Of a stretch of DNA of 64,000 bases, positions 50,576 to 58,529 are shown in pieces. This stretch comes from Arthrobacter rhizophilus (lineage in GTDB: Bacteria > Actinomycetota > Actinomycetes > Actinomycetales > Micrococcaceae), in contig NZ_JAPFFT010000003.1 in the NCBI RefSeq assembly GCF_026241105.1, forward strand, positions 1-64,000, given 5' to 3'. The notes under the pieces were generated by a model. It was not told the origin of the DNA and ran no database searches. It worked only from the letters and a program-made list of their open reading frames with translations. Each line of letters opens with the position of its first letter. Position 1 is the first letter of the stretch. The translations under genes were made by a program, and so were the position numbers.

Positions 50576-50642
50576 TGGTGCGCCTGATCGAGCCGGCCGC
50601 TGGGCCGCAGCGATCGTCCGGGTACGTATCCTGCTCGGGTGG

Positions 50643-51254
50643 TTACCGCTGGTGGTGTTCGATGAGCCAGCCGGCCATTTCCTGTGCCCGGGCCGCGGCG
50701 TGGGTGTCGCCTTCGGTTGCCGAGACGATTGATCCCTTCATGAGGATGTGCCAGGACCGTGCGAATTCTTCGGGTCGGGCGAGTCCGGCCTCTTCGGCCA
50801 GGGCTTGGACGTGGTCCCGGATCCGGGCGAGGTAATCGATGCTTGCCTGCCCGAGCGGGTGTCCGGGGCCCATCTCCAGGAGCACGTTGATGAAGGAACA
50901 AGCCTCGAAGTCGTCACGGATGAACCAGTCCCCGAATACGTCGAAGATCGCCAGGAGTTGCTGTGTGGGGGTTGTCCCGCGGCTTCGGGCTCCGGCGATG
51001 ATCTGGTTCACTGTCCAGAGTTCGTCCCGTTGTGAGAGGAAGGCCAGGACTACGTCGTCCTTTGAGCGGTAGTGGCGGTAGAACGTGGCCTTGGCCACGC
51101 CGGCCCGGTCGATCAGTTCGCTGATGCCGACGTCCCGGATGCCCCGGCGTGAGAAGAGTTCGTACGCGGCGTCCAGGATTCTCTGGCCTGCGTCGGGCGA
51201 GGCGGTGCCCGGACGGGGACCGGAGGCCGCGACCGATCCGGCTTGAGGAGTCAT
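50643..51254 (-). CDS. TetR-family regulator, copy 1
   Basis: I start at ATG 51254 (MTPQAGSV). The 203-residue protein has the TetR helix-turn-helix (LDAAYELFSRRGIRDVGISE, AGVAKATFYRHYRSKDD). The C-terminal domain LLAIFDVFGDWFIRDDFEAC followed by SFINVLLEMG recurs almost word for word in the second regulator at 54694-55332. Its promoter contains an ACAGACCGGTCTGT palindrome. Divergent to the EAL gene at 51417. Confidence 0.88.
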   Translation of the reverse strand: MTPQAGSVAASGPRPGTASPDAGQRILDAAYELFSRRGIRDVGISELIDRAGVAKATFYRHYRSKDDVVLAFLSQRDELWTVNQIIAGARSRGTTPTQQLLAIFDVFGDWFIRDDFEACSFINVLLEMGPGHPLGQASIDYLARIRDHVQALAEEAGLARPEEFARSWHILMKGSIVSATEGDTHAAARAQEMAGWLIEHHQR

Positions 51255-51282
51255 GGTAAAAAATTCTACTCCCCGATGAGGG

Positions 51283-51296
51283 ACAGACCGGTCTGT
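51283..51296. promoter_or_regulatory. TetR operator, copy 1
   Basis: ACAGACCGGTCTGT is a perfect 14-bp palindrome in the divergent region between the TetR and EAL genes. On the minus strand TAGAAT follows about 19 bases later as a possible -10 box, so the palindrome would cover the -35 region. The same site occurs before the second TetR gene. Confidence 0.7.
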
Positions 51297-51378
51297 ACCG
51301 TTGTAAAGTTTCTTCACGGCCTACCGTTCTTCCGCCCAGGGGAACCCGAGAGGGAGAGGGCGGGCGGGCTACGGTTTC

Positions 51379-51416
51379 CGGGCTCAGCCGGAGACGGGGA
51401 AACAAAGGAATAGCCA
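51379..51416 (+). promoter_or_regulatory. Shared leader element before EAL genes, copy 1
   Basis: CGGGCTCAGCCGGAG (51379-51393) is identical at 53539-53553. It is followed in both cases within 10-13 bases by AAAGGAATA and, 22-23 bases on, the ATG. GTTTCC before and GGAAAC after it can pair in this copy. It could be an RNA control element or just conserved duplication. It does not look like the GEMM c-di-GMP riboswitch. Confidence 0.4.
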
Positions 51417-52517
51417 ATGTCGATAGAGTCGCAGCCTTTCCCGCCAGGTGCTGTCCTCCGCCCTGAACCGTCGAGCAGCTCCGGCGGGCGTGAGCCGGCA
51501 ATACGGCGGCAGGCCGAGGAGATCATTGACTCGGTGCTTTCCGGATCCGGGCCGGACCAGGCGGACATCAGGGAACAACTGCGTCAATGTCTTGCCGCCC
51601 ACCCCGGACGCCCCGAAACTGCATTGCTGGAACACCTGGTGAACACCAGGGCCTTGGACAGGTTCCGGGACCGCATGCAGGACACCTTCCCCGCGGAGGG
51701 CAGCCCCGGGGCGCGGCAATTGACAGGATCCCTGTTCCCGCGCTCGGAGGACAGCATCCGGTCTCGGATAGAGGCGGTCCTGGAGGGCAGGATGCTGGTG
51801 ACGGCGTTCCAGCCTGTCCGTGACCTTGCGGGTGGCAGCGTTGTCGGGGCCGAGGCGTTGACAAGGTTCCTGAGCGAGGGCGGCGATAGTGCGGAGGGCT
51901 GGTTCGCCGATGCGAAGCGTACCCAGCTGACGGGTGATCTTGACTTCGCTGCCCTGGAGTCCGCCCTCGCGGCCGCCCAGGAACTGCCGGCCCACCTGTT
52001 CGTGGGGCTCAAACTCTCCCCGGACACTTGCCTGGATCCGCTCCTTCCGGTCTTGCTGGAGGAGACGGAACTGGATCCGGGTCGCATGGTCCTCGAGCTG
52101 ACCGGGGCCATGACCAAAGAGCAGCCCGCACCTCTTGTTGCCGCGCTGGCTCCGCTGCGCCGAAGGGGACTGCGCCTGGCGATCGACCACGCTGGCTCGT
52201 TCTTCACCTCGGTCCGGCAAATCAGGCACGTCCGGCCCGAGATCATCAAACTGGACCGGAACCTTATTGCCGGAATCGACACGGACCCCCTCCGCTCTTC
52301 CCTCGGTGAGGCCATGGTCGGATTCGCCGAACAAATCGGTGCCATCGTCATCGCCCAGGGCATCGAAACCCCCGAAGAACTGGCAACCGTCACCGGCCTG
52401 GGCATGACCGCAGGGCAAGGCTATTTCCTGGGCCGGCCCACCACCCGCCCCGCGGACTGGAAAGAATGGACCTGCGGCACTCCCCTGACCGCGTGGCTCA
52501 CGCCACCGACGCAGTGA
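51417..52517 (+). CDS. Degenerate EAL-domain protein, copy 1
   Basis: The 366-residue protein starts with ATG 51417 after AAAGGA. An N-terminal helical region of about 110 residues precedes an EAL domain: FQPVRDLAGGSVVGAEALTR, LELTGAM, LAIDHAG, IIKLDRNLI and GQGYFLGRP. Several catalytic positions differ: VNLS is replaced by LKLS (Asn to Lys), DDFG by DHAG, and AEGVE by AQGIE (Glu to Gln). c-di-GMP hydrolysis is doubtful; sensing or protein-binding is more likely. A paralogue lies at 53576. Confidence 0.8.
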   Translation: MSIESQPFPPGAVLRPEPSSSSGGREPAIRRQAEEIIDSVLSGSGPDQADIREQLRQCLAAHPGRPETALLEHLVNTRALDRFRDRMQDTFPAEGSPGARQLTGSLFPRSEDSIRSRIEAVLEGRMLVTAFQPVRDLAGGSVVGAEALTRFLSEGGDSAEGWFADAKRTQLTGDLDFAALESALAAAQELPAHLFVGLKLSPDTCLDPLLPVLLEETELDPGRMVLELTGAMTKEQPAPLVAALAPLRRRGLRLAIDHAGSFFTSVRQIRHVRPEIIKLDRNLIAGIDTDPLRSSLGEAMVGFAEQIGAIVIAQGIETPEELATVTGLGMTAGQGYFLGRPTTRPADWKEWTCGTPLTAWLTPPTQ

Positions 52518-52542
52518 CGGGGCAGTCTGCGCCACACCCTCT

Positions 52543-53358
52543 TTAGTGGTGCGCCTGCGTTTCCTGGAGCCGCTTGATGAACCAGCGTGATTGTTCGGGC
52601 CCGTAGGGAAGCACCGGGATCGCTTTGGTAGCGTCCGACGGCGTGTCCCGGATCGACTGCCTCGCTTGCCGTACCGCTGTGGACATGGTGTCGGCCATGG
52701 TCTTCACGAACTGGTCACTGCAGGGCTTTCCGTGGCCGGGGATCAGGAATTCGTAGCGGTGGCGCAGGGCCGAGATGTGCCGCAGCGCGTCTGCCCAGTC
52801 CTCCGGGTAGGAGTCCTCGAACGATGGGTGGGCCCCTTGTTCCACGAGGTCGCCGGCGAAGAGGGTGCTGGGCGTGCCTACCAGGAGGTCGCCGTCGGTG
52901 TGGCCGCGGCCAAGGTAGAACAGGGTGGCGGTCAGGCCGCCGAGGTCAACCAGGACTGGCTGGTCCTTGACGATCGCGTTGGGTATGACGATTTCGACGG
53001 CGTCGCCCTTGCCCGCGGCCATTTCCGGTTCCGTGGCGGCGACGAAGCGGCGCTGGTGGTCGCCGTCGTCGTCGATTGTGGCTGCACAGTTGACGTGCCC
53101 CCAGAACTCCGTGACGCCGTCGTCGGCAAAAATGGCGTTACCGAAGTAGTGGTCGTAGTGGGCGTGGGTGTTCACGACTACCAGCGGCAGCTGGGTCTTT
53201 TCGCGAACAGCGGCGAGGATCTGCCGGCCTTGACGGGGGCCGCAGCCGGTGTCGATCACCATGGCTCGTTCCGTGCCTACCACGAGGCCCGTGTTGAGCA
53301 GGCAACCCTCGGTCTCCAGCACGTAGTTGTCTGGGCCGACTTCGAGCCATGCTGACAT
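52543..53358 (-). CDS. MBL-fold metallohydrolase
   Basis: The 271-residue protein shows the metallo-beta-lactamase signature THAHYDH (H-x-H-x-D-H), then GRGHTDGDLLV with the next metal His, LFAGDLVEQGAHPSFED and a final PGHGKP. It is an uncharacterised hydrolase of the glyoxalase II/quinolinase-like branch. It stands between the two EAL genes on the opposite strand, ending in the short hairpin repeat at 52544-52557. Confidence 0.85.
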   Translation of the reverse strand: MSAWLEVGPDNYVLETEGCLLNTGLVVGTERAMVIDTGCGPRQGRQILAAVREKTQLPLVVVNTHAHYDHYFGNAIFADDGVTEFWGHVNCAATIDDDGDHQRRFVAATEPEMAAGKGDAVEIVIPNAIVKDQPVLVDLGGLTATLFYLGRGHTDGDLLVGTPSTLFAGDLVEQGAHPSFEDSYPEDWADALRHISALRHRYEFLIPGHGKPCSDQFVKTMADTMSTAVRQARQSIRDTPSDATKAIPVLPYGPEQSRWFIKRLQETQAHH

Positions 53359-53538
53359 TGTTTCTCCGTCTTCAGATGCGTTCCGGCAGTGTTCAGGCCT
53401 CGATTCTACCCACGGAGAGCTGGGAGGATCGTGATCTGCCGCGCGTCCACAGCGGGAACCAAGTAACGGCGTGCCTATTTCATCCCAATGCAGGCTGACC
53501 GGTTTGTCCGGCTGTAGTATTCCCTTAGTTTGCAGGTC

Positions 53539-53575
53539 CCGGGCTCAGCCGGAGCTATAGGCAAAGGAATATTTC
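53539..53575 (+). promoter_or_regulatory. Shared leader element before EAL genes, copy 2
   Basis: Contains the same CGGGCTCAGCCGGAG as 51379-51393, then CTATAGGCAAAGGAATATTTC and the ATG of the second EAL gene. Conservation of leader plus spacing exceeds that of the surrounding noncoding DNA. Confidence 0.4.
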
Positions 53576-54673
53576 ATGTCGACGCAGAAGCCGCCTTTTC
53601 TTGCTTTGACCAACGCCATGCACGCAAGTCCGGCGTTCGTGGGGCCCCGCGACGAGCTGGGTGGGCTACGCAGCCAGGTCCTGGAAATCATCGATGAAGT
53701 CCTGGCGGACTCTTCGCAGGCAACGGATGCCGTGCGTGAACAACTCCGCCGGCATGTTGCCGCCCATCCGGGGCATCCGGAAGAGGCCCTGCTGGAACAC
53801 TTGTCTTCGCTCAGGACGCAACAGCCCGGCCTGGGTGTTCAGGACACCGCTGCCCCGCCCTCGCAGATGGACGAGCTGAACTCGGATTCGTCGCAGCATG
53901 TCACCACGCGGCTCGAGGCGGTACTCAGGGACCACATGCTGATGACCGCCTTCCAGCCCGTTTTCGATCTCACCACGGCTACCGTGGTGGGCGCCGAGGC
54001 TTTGACGCGCTTCGTCAGCGACGGTGGAGACCCTGCCGACTTCTGGTTCGCGGAAGCCGAGGACACCGGGCTCCGCACGGATCTTGAATTCGCGGCGTTG
54101 GAGTCGGCGCTTACAGCGGCGCTGGATCTGCCACCCCACCTTTTCGTGGCGTTAAAGCTTTCCGATGCGGTCTGCCTGGATCCACGCCTTCCTGCACTTT
54201 TCGATCAAAGTCCGGTGGCGCCCGACCGTGTGATCCTGGAAATCTCCGGGCATTTCCCCCCGGACCAGGCCGCTTCGCTCGACGCGGCGGTGGGGCCGCT
54301 GCGTAGTGCCGGCGTGCGCTTGTCCATCGAAAATACGGGTTCCTACTTCGCCGCGGTCCGCCATATTCATCGGCTCAAGCCGGAGATGATCAAGCTGGAC
54401 CCGAGACTGACTGCAGGTCTTAACCAGGATCCCCTGCGCCAGGAAATCGTTGCGGCGGAGGTCGGGTTCGCGCGGGAGATCGGGGCGGTCCTGACTGCTC
54501 AACACATCGAGACCAGCGCCGAACTCGCCACTCTTGCCGGGTTGGGAATAACGGTCGGACAGGGCTATCACCTTGGGCGGCCCTCGGTCCAGCCCAGCGA
54601 ATGGGCCACTTGGGGCGAGCGCGCCGGGCATCTCATCTTCCCAGGCGGTACCGGAAGGGCCATGCGGACCTGA
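53576..54673 (+). CDS. Degenerate EAL-domain protein, copy 2
   Basis: The 365-residue protein starts with ATG 53576 and has the same N-terminal helical block (REQLRRHVAAHPGHPEEALL) and domain order as copy 1. It is more degenerate: GAEALTRF and LEISGHF remain, but DDFG has become ENTG, the Asn position is LKLS and AEGVE is AQHIE. Enzymatic activity is very unlikely. The pair probably arose by duplication of a TetR-EAL unit. Confidence 0.8.
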   Translation: MSTQKPPFLALTNAMHASPAFVGPRDELGGLRSQVLEIIDEVLADSSQATDAVREQLRRHVAAHPGHPEEALLEHLSSLRTQQPGLGVQDTAAPPSQMDELNSDSSQHVTTRLEAVLRDHMLMTAFQPVFDLTTATVVGAEALTRFVSDGGDPADFWFAEAEDTGLRTDLEFAALESALTAALDLPPHLFVALKLSDAVCLDPRLPALFDQSPVAPDRVILEISGHFPPDQAASLDAAVGPLRSAGVRLSIENTGSYFAAVRHIHRLKPEMIKLDPRLTAGLNQDPLRQEIVAAEVGFAREIGAVLTAQHIETSAELATLAGLGITVGQGYHLGRPSVQPSEWATWGERAGHLIFPGGTGRAMRT

Positions 54674-54693
54674 CGCTTCAATAAGACTGGACT

Positions 54694-55332
54694 TCAGGAA
54701 GGGCGCCCTGGGCCTCGATGCTGTTCTATCAGCCAAGCGGCCATCTGCTGGGCGCGCTTGGACGCCAGGACGTCTCCTTCTGTGGCCGAGATGATGGAGC
54801 CCTTCATCAGGATGTGCCAGGAGCGTGCGAACTCCTCGGTCCGCTCCAGGCCGGCTTCCTCTGCCAACGCCTGGATGTGTCCCCTGATTCTGGCGAGGTA
54901 GCCGATGCTGGCTTTCCCCAGCGGATGTTCGCGGCCCATTTCAAGCAGGACGTTGATGAACGAGCACGCCTCAAAATCCTCCCGCTTGAACCAATCGCCG
55001 AACACGTCGAAGATGGCGAGCAATTGCTCCTCGGCGGTGTTTCCCCTGCTCTTGGCGTCGGAGATGATCAAGTCCACGGTCCAGATCTGGTCGCGAAGTG
55101 CCAGGAAGGCAAGGACCAGATCGTCCTTGGACGGAAAGTGCCGGTAGAAGGTGGCCTTCGCTACTCCTGAATGCTCGATGAGGAGATCGATCCCGACAGC
55201 GCGGATCCCGCGCCGGGAAAACAGTTCGTAGGCAGCGTCCAAGATCCGATCCACCGCGTCATCTCGGGTGGTCGTTTGTCCGGCTGGCGACGAGGCCGGA
55301 CCTGTGGCATCCGAGGCATCTGGCGAAGTCAT
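54694..55332 (-). CDS. TetR-family regulator, copy 2
   Basis: The 212-residue protein starts with ATG 55332. Its DNA-binding helices (LDAAYELFSRRGIRAVGID, SGVAKATFYRHFPSKDDLVL) and C-terminal ligand domain (LLAIFDVFGDWFKREDFEAC) are close to the regulator at 50643-51254. The operator at 55364-55379 matches as well, so the two probably cross-regulate. Divergent to the FAD-Rieske oxidoreductase gene. Confidence 0.88.
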   Translation of the reverse strand: MTSPDASDATGPASSPAGQTTTRDDAVDRILDAAYELFSRRGIRAVGIDLLIEHSGVAKATFYRHFPSKDDLVLAFLALRDQIWTVDLIISDAKSRGNTAEEQLLAIFDVFGDWFKREDFEACSFINVLLEMGREHPLGKASIGYLARIRGHIQALAEEAGLERTEEFARSWHILMKGSIISATEGDVLASKRAQQMAAWLIEQHRGPGRPS

Positions 55333-55363
55333 GGCAATAGCAATTCTACTCGCACACCCACAA

Positions 55364-55379
55364 GACAGACCTGTCTGTC
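55364..55379. promoter_or_regulatory. TetR operator, copy 2
   Basis: GACAGACCTGTCTGTC matches the ACAGACCGGTCTGT site at 51283-51296 except at the centre. AATTCTACTC stands at nearly the same distance in both promoters. The site could also control the FAD-Rieske gene starting at 55547. Confidence 0.65.
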
Positions 55380-55546
55380 AGGCCCTTTTTGGCGGTCCGT
55401 CATGTCGATCTTGCACCGAGCAACTCACGACGTCGGCGCCCGCCTATTGCTTCTCTCGTGGCCTTCTGCTTCTCTGGCACTACCGGGCCGCCGCCGCGCT
55501 AACTCCGGTGTGGATCGTGCCCCGGTTGAAGGGAAGTGGGACCGTC

Positions 55547-57067
55547 ATGACTTCTCTGTGGCTGGACGCGCGCGGGCCGGATAAGGACTCCCCCGGTGCA
55601 ACAAGCCCTGATGAATTCACGCCCGGGAACAGTTACGACGCCGTGGTGGTCGGCGCCGGAATCACCGGCCTGGCCTCGGCGCTCATGCTGGCACGGGCGG
55701 GAAGCAATGTGCTGGTCCTTGAGGCCCGGCATGTCGGCGCAGTCAACACCGGAAACACCACCGCGAAGCTGAGCCTGTTGCAGGGCACAACCCTGTCCGC
55801 GCTGCGTAATCAGTATCCCGTGGACGTGGTCCGTGCCTACGTTGACGCGAACAGGGCGGGCCAGAAGTGGTTGCTCGGCTACCTCGAGGGGCGGGGTGTG
55901 CCTTTCCAGTATCGGGATGCCTACACGTTCGCCACCACCCCGGCCGGCGCGGATCGGCTCCGCGCGGAAGCCTTCGTGGCCCGGGCTGCCGGACTCAACG
56001 TCAAGTCCACCCGGGACACGGGGCTGCCGTTCGACGTCGACGACGCCTTGCGGCTTGCGGACCAGGCGCAGTTCAATCCGATGGATGTGTTGGACGCGCT
56101 GGCCGCGGATGTTCGGGCGGCTGGTGGAAGCATCGTGGAGGGCGTGCGCGTCATGGACGTCCGGAACGGCGATCCCTTGGCGGTGGTCACCAGGAAGGGT
56201 GAGGTCACCGCCCGCGACGTGGTGCTCGCCACCGGGACACCTATGCTGAACCGCGGGCTCTACTTCGCCAAGCTGCGGCCGAATCGCTCTTATGCAGCCG
56301 CGCTGCGGCTGCCGGAGGGCATGAGCCCGCCGCCGGGGATGTACCTTTCAGCCGAGCCGCCCACACGGTCGCTGCGGGACTATCCAGTGCCCGACGGCGG
56401 GAGCTTGCTTTTGGTGGGCGGGTTCGGGCACGCGGGCGGCCGGGCGCCGTCTGCGCAGGTTCACGTGGACGAGCTGGTTGGCTGGGCCCAACGGTATTAT
56501 CCGGACGCCGAGGTGACGCACACGTGGTCGGCCCAGGACTACCAGGCCACCAACCTCATGCCGTTCTTTGGCAGGTTCCCTCGGGGCCACCGCAAGATCC
56601 TGTTCGGCACCGGCTACAACAAGTGGGGCATGACCAATGGCGTTGCGGCGGCGCTGGACGTCGTTTCCGACATCACGGGGAGCGGTCAGCTCCCCTGGGC
56701 ACGGACCATCCACCACCGGGTCACGGGTCCGCGCGGTGCAGCGTCCACGATTTCGTTCAACGTAGAGACACAGCAGCAGAATTTCCGGGACAAGGCAGCC
56801 CTGAAGGGGAAGCCAGCCATCACGGAGGAAACCCACCCCGCCGAGGGCACGGGCGTCACGGGACTTTTTCATGGGAAACCCGCGGCTATCTGCACCGTGG
56901 ATGGTGTGGTGTGCCGGGTGTCCGCGGAATGCGCACACCTGGGCGGCATCCTGCACTGGAACGACGCCGAGAAGTCCTGGGACTGCCCGCTGCATGGCTC
57001 GCGGTATTCGGCTGCGGGGAAGCTGCTCGAAGGGCCGGCTACGCACAATTTGATGAAGCTGCAGTAG
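55547..57067 (+). CDS. FAD-dependent oxidoreductase with C-terminal Rieske domain
   Basis: I start at ATG 55547 (MTSLWLDARG); upstream frame is the divergent promoter. The 506-residue protein opens with the FAD motif VVGAGITGLASALMLARAG (~residues 33-51) of the DAO family, followed by NTGNTTAKLSLLQG. Near the C-terminus CAHLGG and CPLHGSR form the C-x-H / C-x2-H Rieske [2Fe-2S] site. The fusion is typical of uncharacterised amine/amino-acid oxidases in actinobacteria and bacilli. The TetR operator upstream suggests ligand-induced expression. Confidence 0.85.
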   Translation: MTSLWLDARGPDKDSPGATSPDEFTPGNSYDAVVVGAGITGLASALMLARAGSNVLVLEARHVGAVNTGNTTAKLSLLQGTTLSALRNQYPVDVVRAYVDANRAGQKWLLGYLEGRGVPFQYRDAYTFATTPAGADRLRAEAFVARAAGLNVKSTRDTGLPFDVDDALRLADQAQFNPMDVLDALAADVRAAGGSIVEGVRVMDVRNGDPLAVVTRKGEVTARDVVLATGTPMLNRGLYFAKLRPNRSYAAALRLPEGMSPPPGMYLSAEPPTRSLRDYPVPDGGSLLLVGGFGHAGGRAPSAQVHVDELVGWAQRYYPDAEVTHTWSAQDYQATNLMPFFGRFPRGHRKILFGTGYNKWGMTNGVAAALDVVSDITGSGQLPWARTIHHRVTGPRGAASTISFNVETQQQNFRDKAALKGKPAITEETHPAEGTGVTGLFHGKPAAICTVDGVVCRVSAECAHLGGILHWNDAEKSWDCPLHGSRYSAAGKLLEGPATHNLMKLQ

Positions 57068-57163
57068 GGCTTTCTCCACGCTTCGAGCTGTCAGGACCGA
57101 GCAGATAGTAGTCTTGGAGCAGTGCAGCGCCGCGCCTACATCCGCATTTGGCTAAAGGACGGT

Positions 57164-57769
57164 ATGACTGTTATCTGTAATCCCGAAACAGAAACCGCGT
57201 CGCCCAGGCGAAAGAGGCGGTTGCTCATTAAGTCATTTGCCGCAATCGGCGCCCTGGCGATGGTCTGGGCCATTGCCGGCATCTTTCTGTATGTTTCACC
57301 GCCGGCCGACGAACCCGAACACGCGGATGTGGTGTTCGTCCTCGGGCCCCCGGACCAACGCATGAGCTACGCAGAACAGCTGATGCAGCAGGGATATGCA
57401 CCCACGCTTGTAGTCTCAAGCCCAGTAGGAAAAGACGGCAAATACCAGGCAGACGTATGTGCTGCTCACCGCCCGTACCGGATTATCTGCTTCAACCCTG
57501 ATCCGTTCACCACACAAGGCGAAGCACGGGCACTCAGGGATCTCTCGAGCCAATACGGCTGGAAAAGCGCCAACGTCCTCACGGCCCAGTTCCATGTGAC
57601 CCGAGCCCGCGTGATCGTCACCCGCTGCTACGAGGGAGACCTGCATATGATCGCCTACCGGCGGGGCCTGCCGCCGGTCTCCTTGACCAACCCAACCAAT
57701 ACCTGGGCGTACCAGTATGTATACCAAACCGCAGCCTTCGTGAAGGTCGCTATCCACCCGGACTGCTGA
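57164..57769 (+). CDS. YdcF/ElyC-type DUF218 membrane protein
   Basis: I start at ATG 57164 (AAAGGA six bases upstream); a GTG at 57122 is possible. The 201-residue protein has one N-terminal membrane helix (about residues 24-43) and a DUF218 domain with ADVVFVLGPPDQR and TTQGEARALRDLSSQYGW, then LTAQFHVTRARVI. DUF218 proteins such as ElyC affect cell-envelope polymer synthesis. It lies at the edge of the polysaccharide-like island. Confidence 0.75.
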   Translation: MTVICNPETETASPRRKRRLLIKSFAAIGALAMVWAIAGIFLYVSPPADEPEHADVVFVLGPPDQRMSYAEQLMQQGYAPTLVVSSPVGKDGKYQADVCAAHRPYRIICFNPDPFTTQGEARALRDLSSQYGWKSANVLTAQFHVTRARVIVTRCYEGDLHMIAYRRGLPPVSLTNPTNTWAYQYVYQTAAFVKVAIHPDC

Positions 57770-58019
57770 GGGGCTGACAGGTTAGCGCGCTAATCGACCC
57801 CGACAGCGAGCGCGAGTAACATCGTGAGCCCTACGTCGACGAACAGATCCTGACTTGTTCTCCAATGCCGCATACGTTGCCAGCGCGAACGGTACCTCCG
57901 GTCTCGAGCTTGTCGCCACACAGGGCTGTAAAAGACCGGTTCGCGGCCGTCCGGGCACCCGGCGGAGGAACGCTCAACAAACAATGACTATAGGAGGGCT
58001 CCGGCATTGGGGTCGTCCT

Positions 58020-58263
58020 GCCTGATTCCAATAGACCAAGAAGGTAAGCACTGTAGCCGCTCTTCACAAGCGGCTCAACACGGGCCCGCAACTCATCGTC
58101 AGAAAGAAAGCCCGCGCGCCAAACCACTTCTTCCGGAGCACCCACTTTCAGGCCCTGGCGATGCTCTACGGTCCTGATGAAGTTTTAACCACCCCTCAGG
58201 TCGTCAAAGGGTCCGGTGTCCAACCAGGCAGTCCCCCTGGGCAGAACGTCCGCCTGGAATTTG
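58020..58263 (-). pseudogene. rmlA: rmlA C-terminal fragment, disrupted
   Basis: The minus strand reads FQADVLPRGTAWLDTGPFDD, then after a small deletion and stop NFIRTVEHRQGLKVGAPEEV and VWRAGFLSDDELRARVEPLV to LLGLLES. These are the C-terminal third of glucose-1-phosphate thymidylyltransferase (AWLDTGT, then RTVEHRQGLKV). Everything upstream is lost and the 3' end runs into unrelated sequence to 57831. It shows that dTDP-rhamnose genes once lay here. Confidence 0.75.
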
Positions 58264-58289
58264 AGTGGTGATCTCCGCGAAATTGAGGG

Positions 58290-58409
58290 GCTAGCCAGCC
58301 GCCCCTCGACGAGGATACGGCCTGCGCCAAGCATGGCGACCTCGGGATGGTTGGCGATCGCCGCGGATCCGTCAAAGCTGAATAATCCGTAGTTGTTGGT
58401 GAAAATGCC
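58290..58409 (-). pseudogene. Fragment of dihydrolipoyl acyltransferase (E2)
   Basis: The minus strand reads GIFTNNYGLFSFDGSAAIAN then HPEVAMLGAGRILVEGRLA. This aligns with residues just before the catalytic centre of the E2 gene at 61036-62493 (NNYGVFGVDGSAAIINYPEV, AMLGVGRII). It is diverged at the DNA level, so it is not a fresh duplication, and it continues in the same frame into the rmlA fragment. 58410-58529 shows no gene. Confidence 0.7.
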
Positions 58410-58529
58410 ACACTGTCCAATTCGGTCTGGGTGCCTCCCGTCGGGCGACCCAGGTTATCCACCGCAACTGACATAGACTAGGACCGAGCCAGTTCGACAA
58501 TGCCTAGCTGAATCTCCAGGAAACTATCT

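Noticed and set aside
51350..51416. c-di-GMP (GEMM) riboswitch before the EAL gene
   Set aside because: The conserved GEMM sequence blocks and tetraloop-receptor layout are not visible; only a 15-base element shared with the second EAL gene is seen.
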